This document shows, piece by piece, positions 1 to 5,592 of a DNA stretch of 10,045 nt. The notes beneath the pieces are model-generated. The model was not told the origin of the DNA. It saw nothing but the letters and a program-made list of their open reading frames with translations, and did not search any database. A program made the translations under genes and the position numbers. The stretch is taken from contig DIUJ01000068.1 in assembly GCA_002422315.1 (NCBI GenBank), positions 110,346 through 120,390 on the forward strand, given 5' to 3'. How positions within the stretch are numbered: position 1 is the stretch's first letter; every line of letters starts with the position of its first letter. Source of the DNA: Bacteroidetes bacterium UBA6161. Lineage in GTDB: Bacteria; Bacteroidota; Bacteroidia; NS11-12g; UBA955.

Positions 1-59
1 ATTAGAATTTTCTAATGCTGAAATTGGGTTGATTTTCATTGAGTCCGCTGCGGAGTTAT
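1..59. other. Intergenic stretch with two short perfect palindromes
   Basis: No gene is visible here. Two small inverted repeats stand out: ATTAGAA-TT-TTCTAAT at 1-16 and TCCGC-T-GCGGA at 44-54. The second could fold as a short GC-rich hairpin. It has no run of T on either side, so it is a poor terminator candidate. They may be the margin of a further repeat or cassette cut off by the window edge. That is only a guess. Confidence 0.3.
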
Positions 60-236
60 TGCTAAGGGTACTTTTTTAAAATCCCAAATACAGTATTATA
101 TACTAATGCTTGAATGGACTTGTTGTTGGTAGCACACTAAGGGCGGAAAAAGGGAGAGAAAGAGGGCGTGAGAATCGAGCTTATTTAAGGTTTTAAAGGA
201 GTTGTGCACTTGTCCGCCTTAGGAGGAATAGCTACC
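60..236. repeat. Degenerate copy 1 of the inter-cassette repeat
   Basis: This spacer lies downstream of the higA stop. Its best match to the other copies is 199-235, which is identical over 37 bases to 1258-1294. The segment around 125-150 (TTGTTGGT, then AGCACA and GGGCGGAAAA) matches copy 3 at about 3546-3597, but roughly 24 bases holding the TAAC-CCC-GTA arm and the small CCCGT/ACGGG hairpin are missing. The GTTA of the other arm is also absent, because GCTACCGATT replaces it. The promoter half (60-130) is barely recognisable and lacks the TAnnTTTG match. It therefore looks like a dead copy at the distal end of the array. No gene is seen in it. Confidence 0.55.
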
Positions 237-264
237 GATTTTGTGCGATTGTCATTTTTTTCAA

Positions 265-573
265 CTAGTAAGCTAATTTGTGGTCGTTCAGTTCAACATC
301 AAATTTCACTTTAGCTCCTAACACTTTAAATACTTTTAAAATTGTAGAAAATCTAGCGTCAGTTGCGCTATTCTCAATTTTTGAAATCTGTGCTTTTTTA
401 ACTCCAACAAGTTCTCCAAGTTGTTCTTGAGTCAGATTCCTTTCTTTACGTGCCTTTTTTATTTCATATCCAAGCAAGTCAAGTCGAAGTTCATTATCAA
501 ATTCGTCTCGCCTTTTTGTTCCTTTCTTACCAATGTAATTGTCTGTCAGTTCTTCTAAGCTATATGTTTTCAT
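265..573 (-). CDS. higA: HigA-type antitoxin, XRE-family helix-turn-helix protein
   Basis: This is the predicted antitoxin of a type II toxin-antitoxin pair. It should bind and neutralise the HigB-like toxin encoded just upstream and repress the shared promoter. The 102-aa protein has an N-terminal helix-rich tail (residues 1-33) and an XRE/Cro helix-turn-helix at about 36-90. The typical LTQEQLGELVGV and AQISKIEN segments (47-68) form helices 2 and 3. The ATG at 573 overlaps the toxin stop in an ATGA junction, which suggests translational coupling and fixes the start. Toxin first, antitoxin second is the usual order of higBA and the reverse of most relBE-type operons. The C-terminal KVKFDVEL strand is common in this family. 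The family call is firm. HigA versus another HTH antitoxin rests on the partner. Confidence 0.88.
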   Translation of the reverse strand: MKTYSLEELTDNYIGKKGTKRRDEFDNELRLDLLGYEIKKARKERNLTQEQLGELVGVKKAQISKIENSATDARFSTILKVFKVLGAKVKFDVELNDHKLAY

Positions 574-920
574 TTCCTTTTATTATTTTCGTTAAAATAC
601 TGTTGTCTTATTCGTTCAGCTTTTTCAATCTCTTTTTTCGGTGTTTTATCTGTCTTTTTAATTATTCCATGTGTTGAAACTACAATTGTATCTTCTTTGT
701 CTGACTTGTCCCAAAAGGCAAAAAGTCGGAAGTATGTTTTGTTGTATTTAGTCCTAAATTCCCATATCTCGTCTTGTAGTTTTTTGAAAAGCTCGTTGTC
801 ATTTGTTCTTTGAGCTTTCCAAATGTTATAAATTATTTTCTCACGACTTTTCTCGTCTATGCTGTCAAGAAATTGTTTTACCTCATCTAAAATCTCAACT
901 CGGAATTTATACTCGTCCAT
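570..920 (-). CDS. higB: HigB-type toxin, phage Gp49-like RelE/ParE fold
   Basis: This is a predicted ribosome-dependent mRNA interferase of the HigB/Gp49-like branch of the RelE superfamily. In that family, release from HigA lets the toxin cut translated mRNA and arrest growth. The 116-aa sequence carries the family pattern in order: LQDEIWEFR (48-56), YFRLFAFWDK (63-72), IVVSTHGIIKKTDKTPKKEIEKA (79-101) and a closing ERIRQQYF helix. Conserved Arg56, Arg65 and the Lys-rich HGxxKK...TP segment are all present, so nothing suggests inactivation. The length is normal. The ATG at 920 lies a few bases from a good Bacteroidota promoter at 934-965. The gene overlaps higA by 4 bases. Its place between attC-like repeats fits the known abundance of TA pairs in integron arrays. 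Confidence 0.88.
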   Translation of the reverse strand: MDEYKFRVEILDEVKQFLDSIDEKSREKIIYNIWKAQRTNDNELFKKLQDEIWEFRTKYNKTYFRLFAFWDKSDKEDTIVVSTHGIIKKTDKTPKKEIEKAERIRQQYFNENNKRK

Positions 921-933
921 TCAAATGTTTTTA

Positions 934-965
934 CAAAGATAAATGTTTCTTATTTAGGAAACAAA
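934..965 (-). promoter_or_regulatory. Bacteroidota promoter immediately upstream of higB
   Basis: On the minus strand this reads TTTG (965-962), 20 bases, then TATCTTTG (941-934), matching the Bacteroidota consensus TTTG-N19/21-TAnnTTTG. Transcription would start near 927, leaving only a few leader bases before the ATG at 920. A second promoter at 1092-1121 lies further upstream within the repeat. Confidence 0.55.
944..963. promoter_or_regulatory. Candidate HigA operator (inverted repeat)
   Basis: TGTTTC at 944-949 and GAAACA at 958-963 form a perfect 6-bp inverted repeat with an 8-base gap. It lies across the spacer and -33 element of the higB-proximal promoter. That position and dyad size suit an XRE-family dimer, so autorepression by HigA is inferred. 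There is no direct evidence for binding. Confidence 0.4.
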
Positions 966-1091
966 CGTTTTTTTCGAAGTTCTAGTTTATGCTGTAACAC
1001 AACTTCCTTATTATTCCTTCCTTTATCCCACTCATACACAAAAATTATATTGCATCAGCCTGCAAAGTATCAGGGTTTATTTTTCTGCTTT

Positions 1092-1121
1092 CAAACATAC
1101 TTACTTTTTTTATAAATACAA
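1092..1121 (-). promoter_or_regulatory. Repeat-borne Bacteroidota promoter driving higBA
   Basis: The minus strand reads TTG (1121-1119), 19 bases, TATGTTTG (1099-1092). The same elements with exactly the same spacing occur in copies 3 and 4 of the repeat, while the spacer bases between them differ. That favours selection on a promoter. The transcript would begin near 1085 and carry a leader of about 165 bases to higB. Confidence 0.6.
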
Positions 1122-1159
1122 GTGATTCAATGCATAAAAGATTTATACTTGGTGGTGAA

Positions 1160-1302
1160 TAACCCCGTATGGACGGGACAAAGCAACAAAAAGGGCGGAA
1201 AAAGCCTCTAATGAAGTCATTTTTTGTTCTTAAAATTTAAATTTGAAGGTTTTTGAAGAGTTGTGCACTTGTCCGCCTTAGGAGGAATAGCTACGCCTGT
1301 TA
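1160..1302 (-). other. attC-like recombination site (after rloB)
   Basis: Read on the minus strand from 1302, the outer arms are TAAC-AGGC-GTA and, 120-odd bases later, TAC-GGG-GTTA. The TAAC/GTTA and GTA/TAC pieces can pair while the inner spacers cannot. Further in, CGGACAA and GTGCACAAC partly pair with GTCCCG and TTGTTGC. At 143 bp it is at the long end of the attC size range. The stop codon of rloB lies inside the TAAC. The pairing beyond the ends is imperfect and the GTTRRRY consensus is not fully met, so the call is tentative. Confidence 0.42.
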
Positions 1303-1962
1303 GCAGTATGCCTTCTGTTGCTTTTCATAGTATTTTTTTATTTCATCGGCTTCAAATAGCAGGAACATTTCACAAATTGCTTTTGTCTGTTCATCCAAAT
1401 CGAACTCTCCCAAATTGGATGAATTTGATATTGCTGTTTTCAGAAGAGGTCTAAGTTTTAAGTAAATATCATTGTCTTGTTTAGTGAAGTATGTCTTAGT
1501 TTTTTCGTAGTCTTTTAAATGTTTTTTCAATTCAGTTTCAGCCTTGCCACAGGTGTCAAAAAGTTTTGAGGTCTTTTCAAAATGTAGCAATAACCAAAAT
1601 TCTAAACAAGGATTATTAATGATTACAGTAACATTTTTATAATCTTTTTGAAGTTTTCCTCTAAGCTCAATTAAACTCCATAAAGGTGTTTTCTTGCCTT
1701 TCGGAGCTTCTCTAGACTCTTTAATTATTGTGTCTAAGTCAACTATCCAAAAAACTTTTGAATACTCACGTACTGAAAGGTCTGTTACTAGTTTAAACTG
1801 CTCGTCAATGCTTTTTCTTTGAGGAAGTTTTGGTTCGATATTTATTTTCAATTGTCGTTCATTTCGTTTCAACATTTGCAAATACCAAATTTCAGTTTCC
1901 CCGTCCACAACAAATGAATATGTTGGAACAACCTGATTTCTTATCTTCCTTGACTGTCTCAT
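1300..1962 (-). CDS. rloB: RloB-family protein, probable TOPRIM-like effector of an AbiL/RloAB module
   Basis: This is the partner of the ATPase encoded just upstream, in a two-gene module of the kind found in restriction-linked and abortive-infection loci. The 220-aa protein shows the RloB family marks: VVDGETEIWYLQML (18-31), FWIVDLDTI (71-79) and NNPCLEFWLLLHFE (116-129). Glu in GETE (22 or 24) followed by the D-x-D at 75/77 at the end of a hydrophobic strand resembles the Glu and DxD metal-binding motifs of TOPRIM nucleases. A nuclease role is therefore inferred; no cleavage activity can be read from sequence. The start ATG at 1962 overlaps the ATPase stop in an ATGA junction, so the genes are co-translated. 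The TAA stop (1302-1300) is part of the following attC-like site. Alternatives are a non-catalytic sensor or adaptor. Confidence 0.83.
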   Translation of the reverse strand: MRQSRKIRNQVVPTYSFVVDGETEIWYLQMLKRNERQLKINIEPKLPQRKSIDEQFKLVTDLSVREYSKVFWIVDLDTIIKESREAPKGKKTPLWSLIELRGKLQKDYKNVTVIINNPCLEFWLLLHFEKTSKLFDTCGKAETELKKHLKDYEKTKTYFTKQDNDIYLKLRPLLKTAISNSSNLGEFDLDEQTKAICEMFLLFEADEIKKYYEKQQKAYC

Positions 1963-3257
1963 ATACTCAAATCAATGAAGTTGTCGCCCAAATTTGGTGT
2001 TGCTTTTAATTTCCCGCTTTTATAGGCATTGTAAATATTTGTTGTGTTTCTAACTATTGAGCTATCAAAATCAGCTAACGAAAATAATTCCGTAGAGCCT
2101 TTTTCATTTTTATCTGTGAACCAAATAGCATCGTTTCTAAAAACGTCTTTATTGTCGAGAATTTCTCTATTGTGTGTTGTTGCTATTATTTGAGATTTAT
2201 TGGTATTAAGTAAAAAAGAAAGAATGAAATGCGAATATAAGTCAGGATGAAGAGATGTTTCTAATTCGTCAATTGGAAATGCTGTTGAATTTTTTATTAA
2301 TAATGCTAACAATCCTGCGAAACCAAAGAATCTTCTTGTGCCTTGTGATTCCATTTCAATTGGGAGTGTATATTTTGTTTTGTTTACTGTATGCTCAAAC
2401 TCAATATTTACAGATGTTATTTTCCCTTTTTCCTCCAACTTTTTAACTTCATTGTCTGGTGCTTTTAGTTGTTTTTTTACAAATTCAATAAAACCATCTG
2501 GAATTTCCTTTTCTTCTTCCTGAATTACAATGTCCGAAATATGAAAATCAGCTTTTTTAAGGATATTTATTACGTCAAGTTTTGATAATTCTCCCTTATC
2601 AATTTTTGATGTAACAAATCCTTCCAATTGTGTTTTTGTGAAAATTAAAGGTCGCAAGTAGTTTTTAAACCATTCAACAGCTTCTTTTAATTCTTTTACA
2701 TCAACGTTTGTTTTTAGAAATCCACCTAAGACCGTGTTGTTCCAAAGTGTATTTGCTTCAAGATTTTTTTCAATGGTTTTGTCGATTTTAATTTTGCTTC
2801 CAAATTTAATTTCGGTGAATTGATTGTTAATATCAGTTGTTCGTTTAAATACGTTTGCTTTATTTGGATTATAGAAGTTAAGGGTCTCATTAACCACCGC
2901 TTTTCTAAAAAACGCTACTTCGTAAAAGTATTTTGTGTCGTTTGCTATGAACTCAATACTAATTACAGAGTTTTGATTAGGTGTTTCGGAATCAAACAAA
3001 AATGGCTGAAAGTCTAACTTATCAGTCTTTTTAGTTTCAGGCTCTAAAACTATGTCCCGTAGAAATTCAAGAGCTTTAAGAATGGTTGTCTTACCTGATG
3101 CATTAGCTCCATAGATTAAAGCAATTTTCAGTAATCTTAGTCCATTTGTGTGAATGACATAACTATTTTCTAGGTGGTCGGATTTGTCAGCTTCAAAGGT
3201 TAATGTTTGTTTGTCTTTAACCGAGCCAAAGTTCTGTATACTAAAGTTGATTATCAT
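1959..3257 (-). CDS. AAA15/ABC-type ATPase of an AbiLi/RloA-like defence module
   Basis: This 432-aa SMC-like ATPase probably senses infection or DNA state and controls the RloB partner. The N-terminal strand IINFSIQNFGSVKDKQTLTFEA (2-23) is typical of the family. Next come a Walker A GANASGKT (50-57), a long insert with charged helical segments (about 185-280), an ABC-like signature ESQGTRR (303-309), Walker B FPIDELETSLHP (327-338) and an H-loop ATTHN (359-363). The C-terminus NAYKSGKLKATPNLGDNF matches the closing segment of AbiLi/RloA-type proteins. No TOPRIM domain is fused, unlike OLD nucleases; that function seems to sit in the RloB-like neighbour, as in the PARIS AriA/AriB arrangement. 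All key ATPase residues are present. Expression is probably from the repeat-borne promoter at 3488-3517. Confidence 0.85.
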   Translation of the reverse strand: MIINFSIQNFGSVKDKQTLTFEADKSDHLENSYVIHTNGLRLLKIALIYGANASGKTTILKALEFLRDIVLEPETKKTDKLDFQPFLFDSETPNQNSVISIEFIANDTKYFYEVAFFRKAVVNETLNFYNPNKANVFKRTTDINNQFTEIKFGSKIKIDKTIEKNLEANTLWNNTVLGGFLKTNVDVKELKEAVEWFKNYLRPLIFTKTQLEGFVTSKIDKGELSKLDVINILKKADFHISDIVIQEEEKEIPDGFIEFVKKQLKAPDNEVKKLEEKGKITSVNIEFEHTVNKTKYTLPIEMESQGTRRFFGFAGLLALLIKNSTAFPIDELETSLHPDLYSHFILSFLLNTNKSQIIATTHNREILDNKDVFRNDAIWFTDKNEKGSTELFSLADFDSSIVRNTTNIYNAYKSGKLKATPNLGDNFIDLSI

Positions 3258-3487
3258 TTTTTCTTGTCAATTTGTAATTGTCCTGCAAAAATAAGAATAA
3301 AAAACAATCAAATGCTAATTTTTAGTCTTAATAATGTAAAATTGCTTCAAATATAGGCTAAAAACTGTCGGTTAAAGGGTTTTGGTAGGCTTGCCTATAA
3401 CTTCCTTATATGCCTGATAAAATTCAACTTATACAACCAAATTCTGTTGAATATGCCTGAATAGTGTAAGGTTTTTTTTTCTGCTTT

Positions 3488-3517
3488 CAAACATACTCAC
3501 TTTTTCTATAAATACAA
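3488..3517 (-). promoter_or_regulatory. Repeat-borne Bacteroidota promoter driving the ATPase-rloB pair
   Basis: The minus strand reads TTG (3517-3515), 19 bases, TATGTTTG (3495-3488), as in copies 2 and 4. Transcription would start near 3481, giving a leader of about 220 bases before the ATPase ATG at 3257. Confidence 0.6.
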
Positions 3518-3555
3518 GTGATTCAATGTATAAATGGATTCATTCTTGTTGGTGA

Positions 3556-3677
3556 TAACCCCGTATGGACGGGACAAAGCACAAACATGGGCGGAAAAGC
3601 CTCTATTGAAGTCGTTTTTTCTCTAAAAATTCAGATTTGATGGTTTTGGAAGTGTTGTGCAACAGCTACTGCTGTTA
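3556..3677 (-). other. attC-like recombination site (after the graspetide operon)
   Basis: On the minus strand the site runs from TAAC-AGCA-GTA at 3677 to TAC-GGG-GTTA ending at 3556, 122 bp in all. The ends are complementary with unpaired inner spacers, as in attC R and L boxes, and ACAA/TTGT pairs further in. The membrane-protein stop at 3687-3685 is only 7 bases upstream. Both tips match copy 2 at 1160-1302. Pairing through the middle is weak, so it could instead be a repeat with terminator hairpins. Confidence 0.42.
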
Positions 3678-3684
3678 GCAGCTG

Positions 3685-4452
3685 TTATTTCTTTTCTCGC
3701 TTGTCAATTTCTAAATTTTTTATGTCGTATTTTAACTCAAATGTGTAAGGTATTTTTACGTCAATTGAGTCGTTTATTTTCATTTTTATATCCTTTTTTA
3801 TTGGGTATGTGTCTTTGGTTTTATTTTGTTTAGATATGTAACTAACGAAAATTGTCATAATAAAAAAAGAAACAAACAAAACAATTCCGTTTCTGATTAA
3901 GGTAAATGATGCGTATGTAAAGTTTGATAATTGAATATTGATTAAATCATTTTGTTGTTTGCTTTTAATTAATTCTTTGAGAAAATCAGTGTCTGGTTTT
4001 TTGGCGTTTAATTTGTAGTTGACATCGGTAATTTCAATTTCTGTCTGGATAACGTGAAATTTTCTAATGTTTAACGTTTGTAATGCCCTTATTGTCCCTA
4101 AAACAAAATATAAAATACTTAAACCCAAAAGAATTAAAGCAATTGTTTGAGGAACATTTATTTCAAGGCTGTTAAGATAAGTCATCGAAAAAGTAATTGC
4201 GGTAATTGAAACGGTAATGATGAATAATAGAGATTTGGCTTTGTCCTCAATTATTTTTTTTCTGTCGTGTTGTTCTTTTAAGTCTACCTTAACCTGTTCA
4301 ATGTAACCTTGTTCTTGTCCTGCTGTAATAGCAGTTAAGTCAACGTCAAAGTTGTGCTGTTTGTCATAGTTTTTAGCAACAATTTTGTTTGCGTATGTAG
4401 CATAAAACCCTGGGAAAATATGCTGTAATATGAAGTATTTTATCTTAGACAT
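3685..4452 (-). CDS. Three-helix membrane protein of the graspetide operon, function unknown
   Basis: I do not recognise a named family. The 255-aa protein has an amphipathic, basic N-terminus and a charged helical stretch (48-73). Two close membrane helices follow at about 75-93 and 102-124, then a long cytoplasmic helical linker rich in Lys and Asp (125-183), a third helix (186-206) and a hydrophilic Lys-rich tail. The charged helix running directly into a paired hairpin resembles SLATT-type membrane effectors of nucleotide-signalling defence systems, but this is a resemblance by eye only. It lacks ABC-transporter, C39 protease and SPASM features, so it is not a standard RiPP exporter. It overlaps the ATP-grasp gene by 8 bases and ends the operon. 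Likely roles are target or immunity for the modified peptide, an export aid, or a pore-forming effector held in check by it. Confidence 0.72.
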   Translation of the reverse strand: MSKIKYFILQHIFPGFYATYANKIVAKNYDKQHNFDVDLTAITAGQEQGYIEQVKVDLKEQHDRKKIIEDKAKSLLFIITVSITAITFSMTYLNSLEINVPQTIALILLGLSILYFVLGTIRALQTLNIRKFHVIQTEIEITDVNYKLNAKKPDTDFLKELIKSKQQNDLINIQLSNFTYASFTLIRNGIVLFVSFFIMTIFVSYISKQNKTKDTYPIKKDIKMKINDSIDVKIPYTFELKYDIKNLEIDKREKK

Positions 4453-5377
4453 TATTTAACGACTTTACAATTAGTTTATCAAAATTATATCCCGTGTTTT
4501 TTTGCAACCAAGACCATTCGCCTGTTGGATTGATTTCAATGAAATAGTAATCGTTGTTATGTATGACCAAGTCAATAGCACCAAAATTCAAATTGAGTTT
4601 TTTCGTGTAGTTAATACAAAAGTCGTGAACTTCTTTTGGTAGCTCAAATATGGAATATGTTAGTTCGTCTTTGTATCTTCTCCAATCTTCATTAATTTCT
4701 TTATCGCTTGTAATCTTTATTGCAACTACGTCATTTTCTACAACGGTAACTCTGATGTCAGTTTTAGGAACTAAACCTTGTTGTAGAAAAAATGGCGAAG
4801 TGTATTTCACTTCTTCCAATTCGTTCTTTTTGTAAATTTCAGTATAAACAAATCCTTCATTTTCTCCACTACTAACAATAGCTGTGTCTATTGATTTTAT
4901 TGCTTGAAATTCAAAGTCGGAATTTAGCGTAACATTAGAAACCGTTGTCTTAGGTATTTTAATCCCTAATTTGTTTGCAATAAATAATTGATATGGTTTT
5001 ATTTCTGCTTTGTAAATGTCAGTCGGGTTGTTTAACCACTTTACATTTTCAAATACGCACAAAGAACGGACGAACGCTGCCCATTGAGTTCTAATTAACT
5101 GTTCTTCTTCCGATAGCCCTTCTTGGAAAATGTCTCTTAAAAATGTTGGGGCACGGTAATAAATAGACTTTAGATGTTCCTCAGAAATTGTAAAAGAATA
5201 ACCGTTGTATTTTGCTCTTAATTCAGGTTTGACAGGGTCAAAGTCAATCGTGTAGTCTTTTAATTCATCACGATTAATTCTTATGAAGTCAACGCCTTGA
5301 TTGGCTAATTCAACAGCAATAAAGTCCGTGGAAAAATCGAAACGATTTGATATTAGCAACACTTTTGGAAACTTCAT
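4445..5377 (-). CDS. MvdD-like ATP-grasp peptide ligase (graspetide maturase)
   Basis: This is predicted to form side-chain ester or amide links (Thr/Ser or Lys to Asp/Glu) in the precursor peptides encoded just upstream, using ATP. The 310-aa size fits microviridin-type ligases. The pre-ATP-grasp N-terminus (KVLLISNRFDFSTDFIAVELANQG, 5-28) and the IYYRAP segment (72-77) are typical. The catalytic half has SPFFLQQGLVPKTDIRV (194-210), DWRRY (231-235) and FGAIDLVIHNNDYYFIEINPTGEWSWLQ (265-292). The last contains the E-x-N metal site (Glu281, Asn283) and the NPxGEWxW signature of this group. Its ATG at 5377 overlaps the stop of the second precursor (TAATG). No SPASM radical-SAM partner is present, which separates it from Bacteroidota grasp-with-SPASM clusters. 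The substrate assignment is inferred from the neighbours. Confidence 0.85.
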   Translation of the reverse strand: MKFPKVLLISNRFDFSTDFIAVELANQGVDFIRINRDELKDYTIDFDPVKPELRAKYNGYSFTISEEHLKSIYYRAPTFLRDIFQEGLSEEEQLIRTQWAAFVRSLCVFENVKWLNNPTDIYKAEIKPYQLFIANKLGIKIPKTTVSNVTLNSDFEFQAIKSIDTAIVSSGENEGFVYTEIYKKNELEEVKYTSPFFLQQGLVPKTDIRVTVVENDVVAIKITSDKEINEDWRRYKDELTYSIFELPKEVHDFCINYTKKLNLNFGAIDLVIHNNDYYFIEINPTGEWSWLQKNTGYNFDKLIVKSLNNV

Positions 5378-5580
5378 TATTGCCCTTTTTGGTCTTCGCC
5401 AGTTTCAACGTCTTCTTTTTTTGTTCCCAATGCTTTGAAGTCTTTCGCAAAAATCAGCAATGACTTGTCAATGTTTTTGACCCACGCACCAAGTAAACTG
5501 TCAAATGAAAAACCCTTTGGGGCTTGAATTTCTTTTCTCTGTTTGTATTTTAGAGCTTTTTGTAATAAGATGTGTTTCAT
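5377..5580 (-). CDS. Graspetide precursor peptide, second copy
   Basis: This 67-aa probable RiPP precursor is 42/67 identical to its upstream neighbour, by position-by-position comparison without gaps. Residues 1-46 would be the leader, with a conserved MKHILL start, basic KYKQRK stretch and LLGAW motif (29-33). The C-terminal 21 residues are the likely core: DFKALGTKKEDVETGEDQKGQ differs from the sister at only three positions. Thr53 and Thr60, Lys54/55/65 and acidic 56, 57, 59, 62 and 63 supply the hydroxyl, amine and carboxyl groups that ATP-grasp ligases join. No Cys is present, so a lanthipeptide or bottromycin-like route is unlikely. The stop overlaps the ligase start (TAATG), and the spacing to the first precursor is 12 bases. 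The core boundary and ring pattern are inferred. Confidence 0.78.
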   Translation of the reverse strand: MKHILLQKALKYKQRKEIQAPKGFSFDSLLGAWVKNIDKSLLIFAKDFKALGTKKEDVETGEDQKGQ

Positions 5581-5592
5581 AATATTATCTTT

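Larger units (their letters stand above)
1001..1306. repeat. Inter-cassette repeat copy 2 (promoter half plus attC-like half)
   Basis: This roughly 300-bp spacer lies between higB and rloB. It matches copy 3 (3398-3682) along its length, starting at AACTTCCTTAT. The promoter half (1080-1140) and the attC-like half (1155-1306) are the best conserved. 1160-1185 is identical to 3556-3581. Relative to copy 3 it has about 20 extra bases at 1269-1288, shared with copy 1, that contain the near-palindrome TCCGCCTTAGGAGGA. No gene is visible in it on either strand. Confidence 0.7.
3398..3684. repeat. Inter-cassette repeat copy 3
   Basis: This is the most compact full copy, between the ATPase gene and the membrane-protein gene. 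It holds the conserved leader (3398-3480), promoter (3488-3517) and attC-like half (3556-3677). At its right end three overlapping small palindromes lie side by side: GTTGTGCAAC (3654-3663), AACAGC-TACT-GCTGTT (3661-3676) and GCTG-TTAG-CAGC (3671-3682). The leader part also has the 10-mer ATATGCCTGA twice (3408-3417 and 3451-3460), with TTCAAC/GTTGAA arms between. 3258-3397 holds nothing recognisable apart from an isolated TAnnTTTG-like octamer at 3348-3355 on the minus strand. Confidence 0.7.

Noticed and set aside
450..985. Plus-strand open frames across higBA (450-677 and 803-985)
   Set aside because: They lie antisense to well-supported toxin and antitoxin genes and their products are low-complexity and Phe/Cys/Leu-rich without motifs.
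1263..1454. Plus-strand frame starting in repeat copy 2 and running into rloB
   Set aside because: It is antisense to rloB, its start lies inside a non-coding repeat, and it has no recognisable motif.
2255..3017. Plus-strand open frames within the ATPase gene (2255-2446, 2338-2523, 2820-3017)
   Set aside because: They are shadows of the minus-strand gene, whose motifs are unambiguous.
3286..3293. TATTTTTG on the minus strand as a second promoter for the ATPase gene
   Set aside because: There is no TTG at 19-21 bases; in A/T-rich DNA the octamer alone occurs by chance.
3558..3576. CCCGT-ATGG-ACGGG hairpin as a transcription terminator
   Set aside because: There is no T-run after the stem on either strand. 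The same hairpin at 1162-1180 is part of the attC-like arm, which explains it better.
4650..4835. Plus-strand frame within the ATP-grasp gene
   Set aside because: It is antisense to a conserved catalytic region and has a Ser/Leu-rich shadow-type product.
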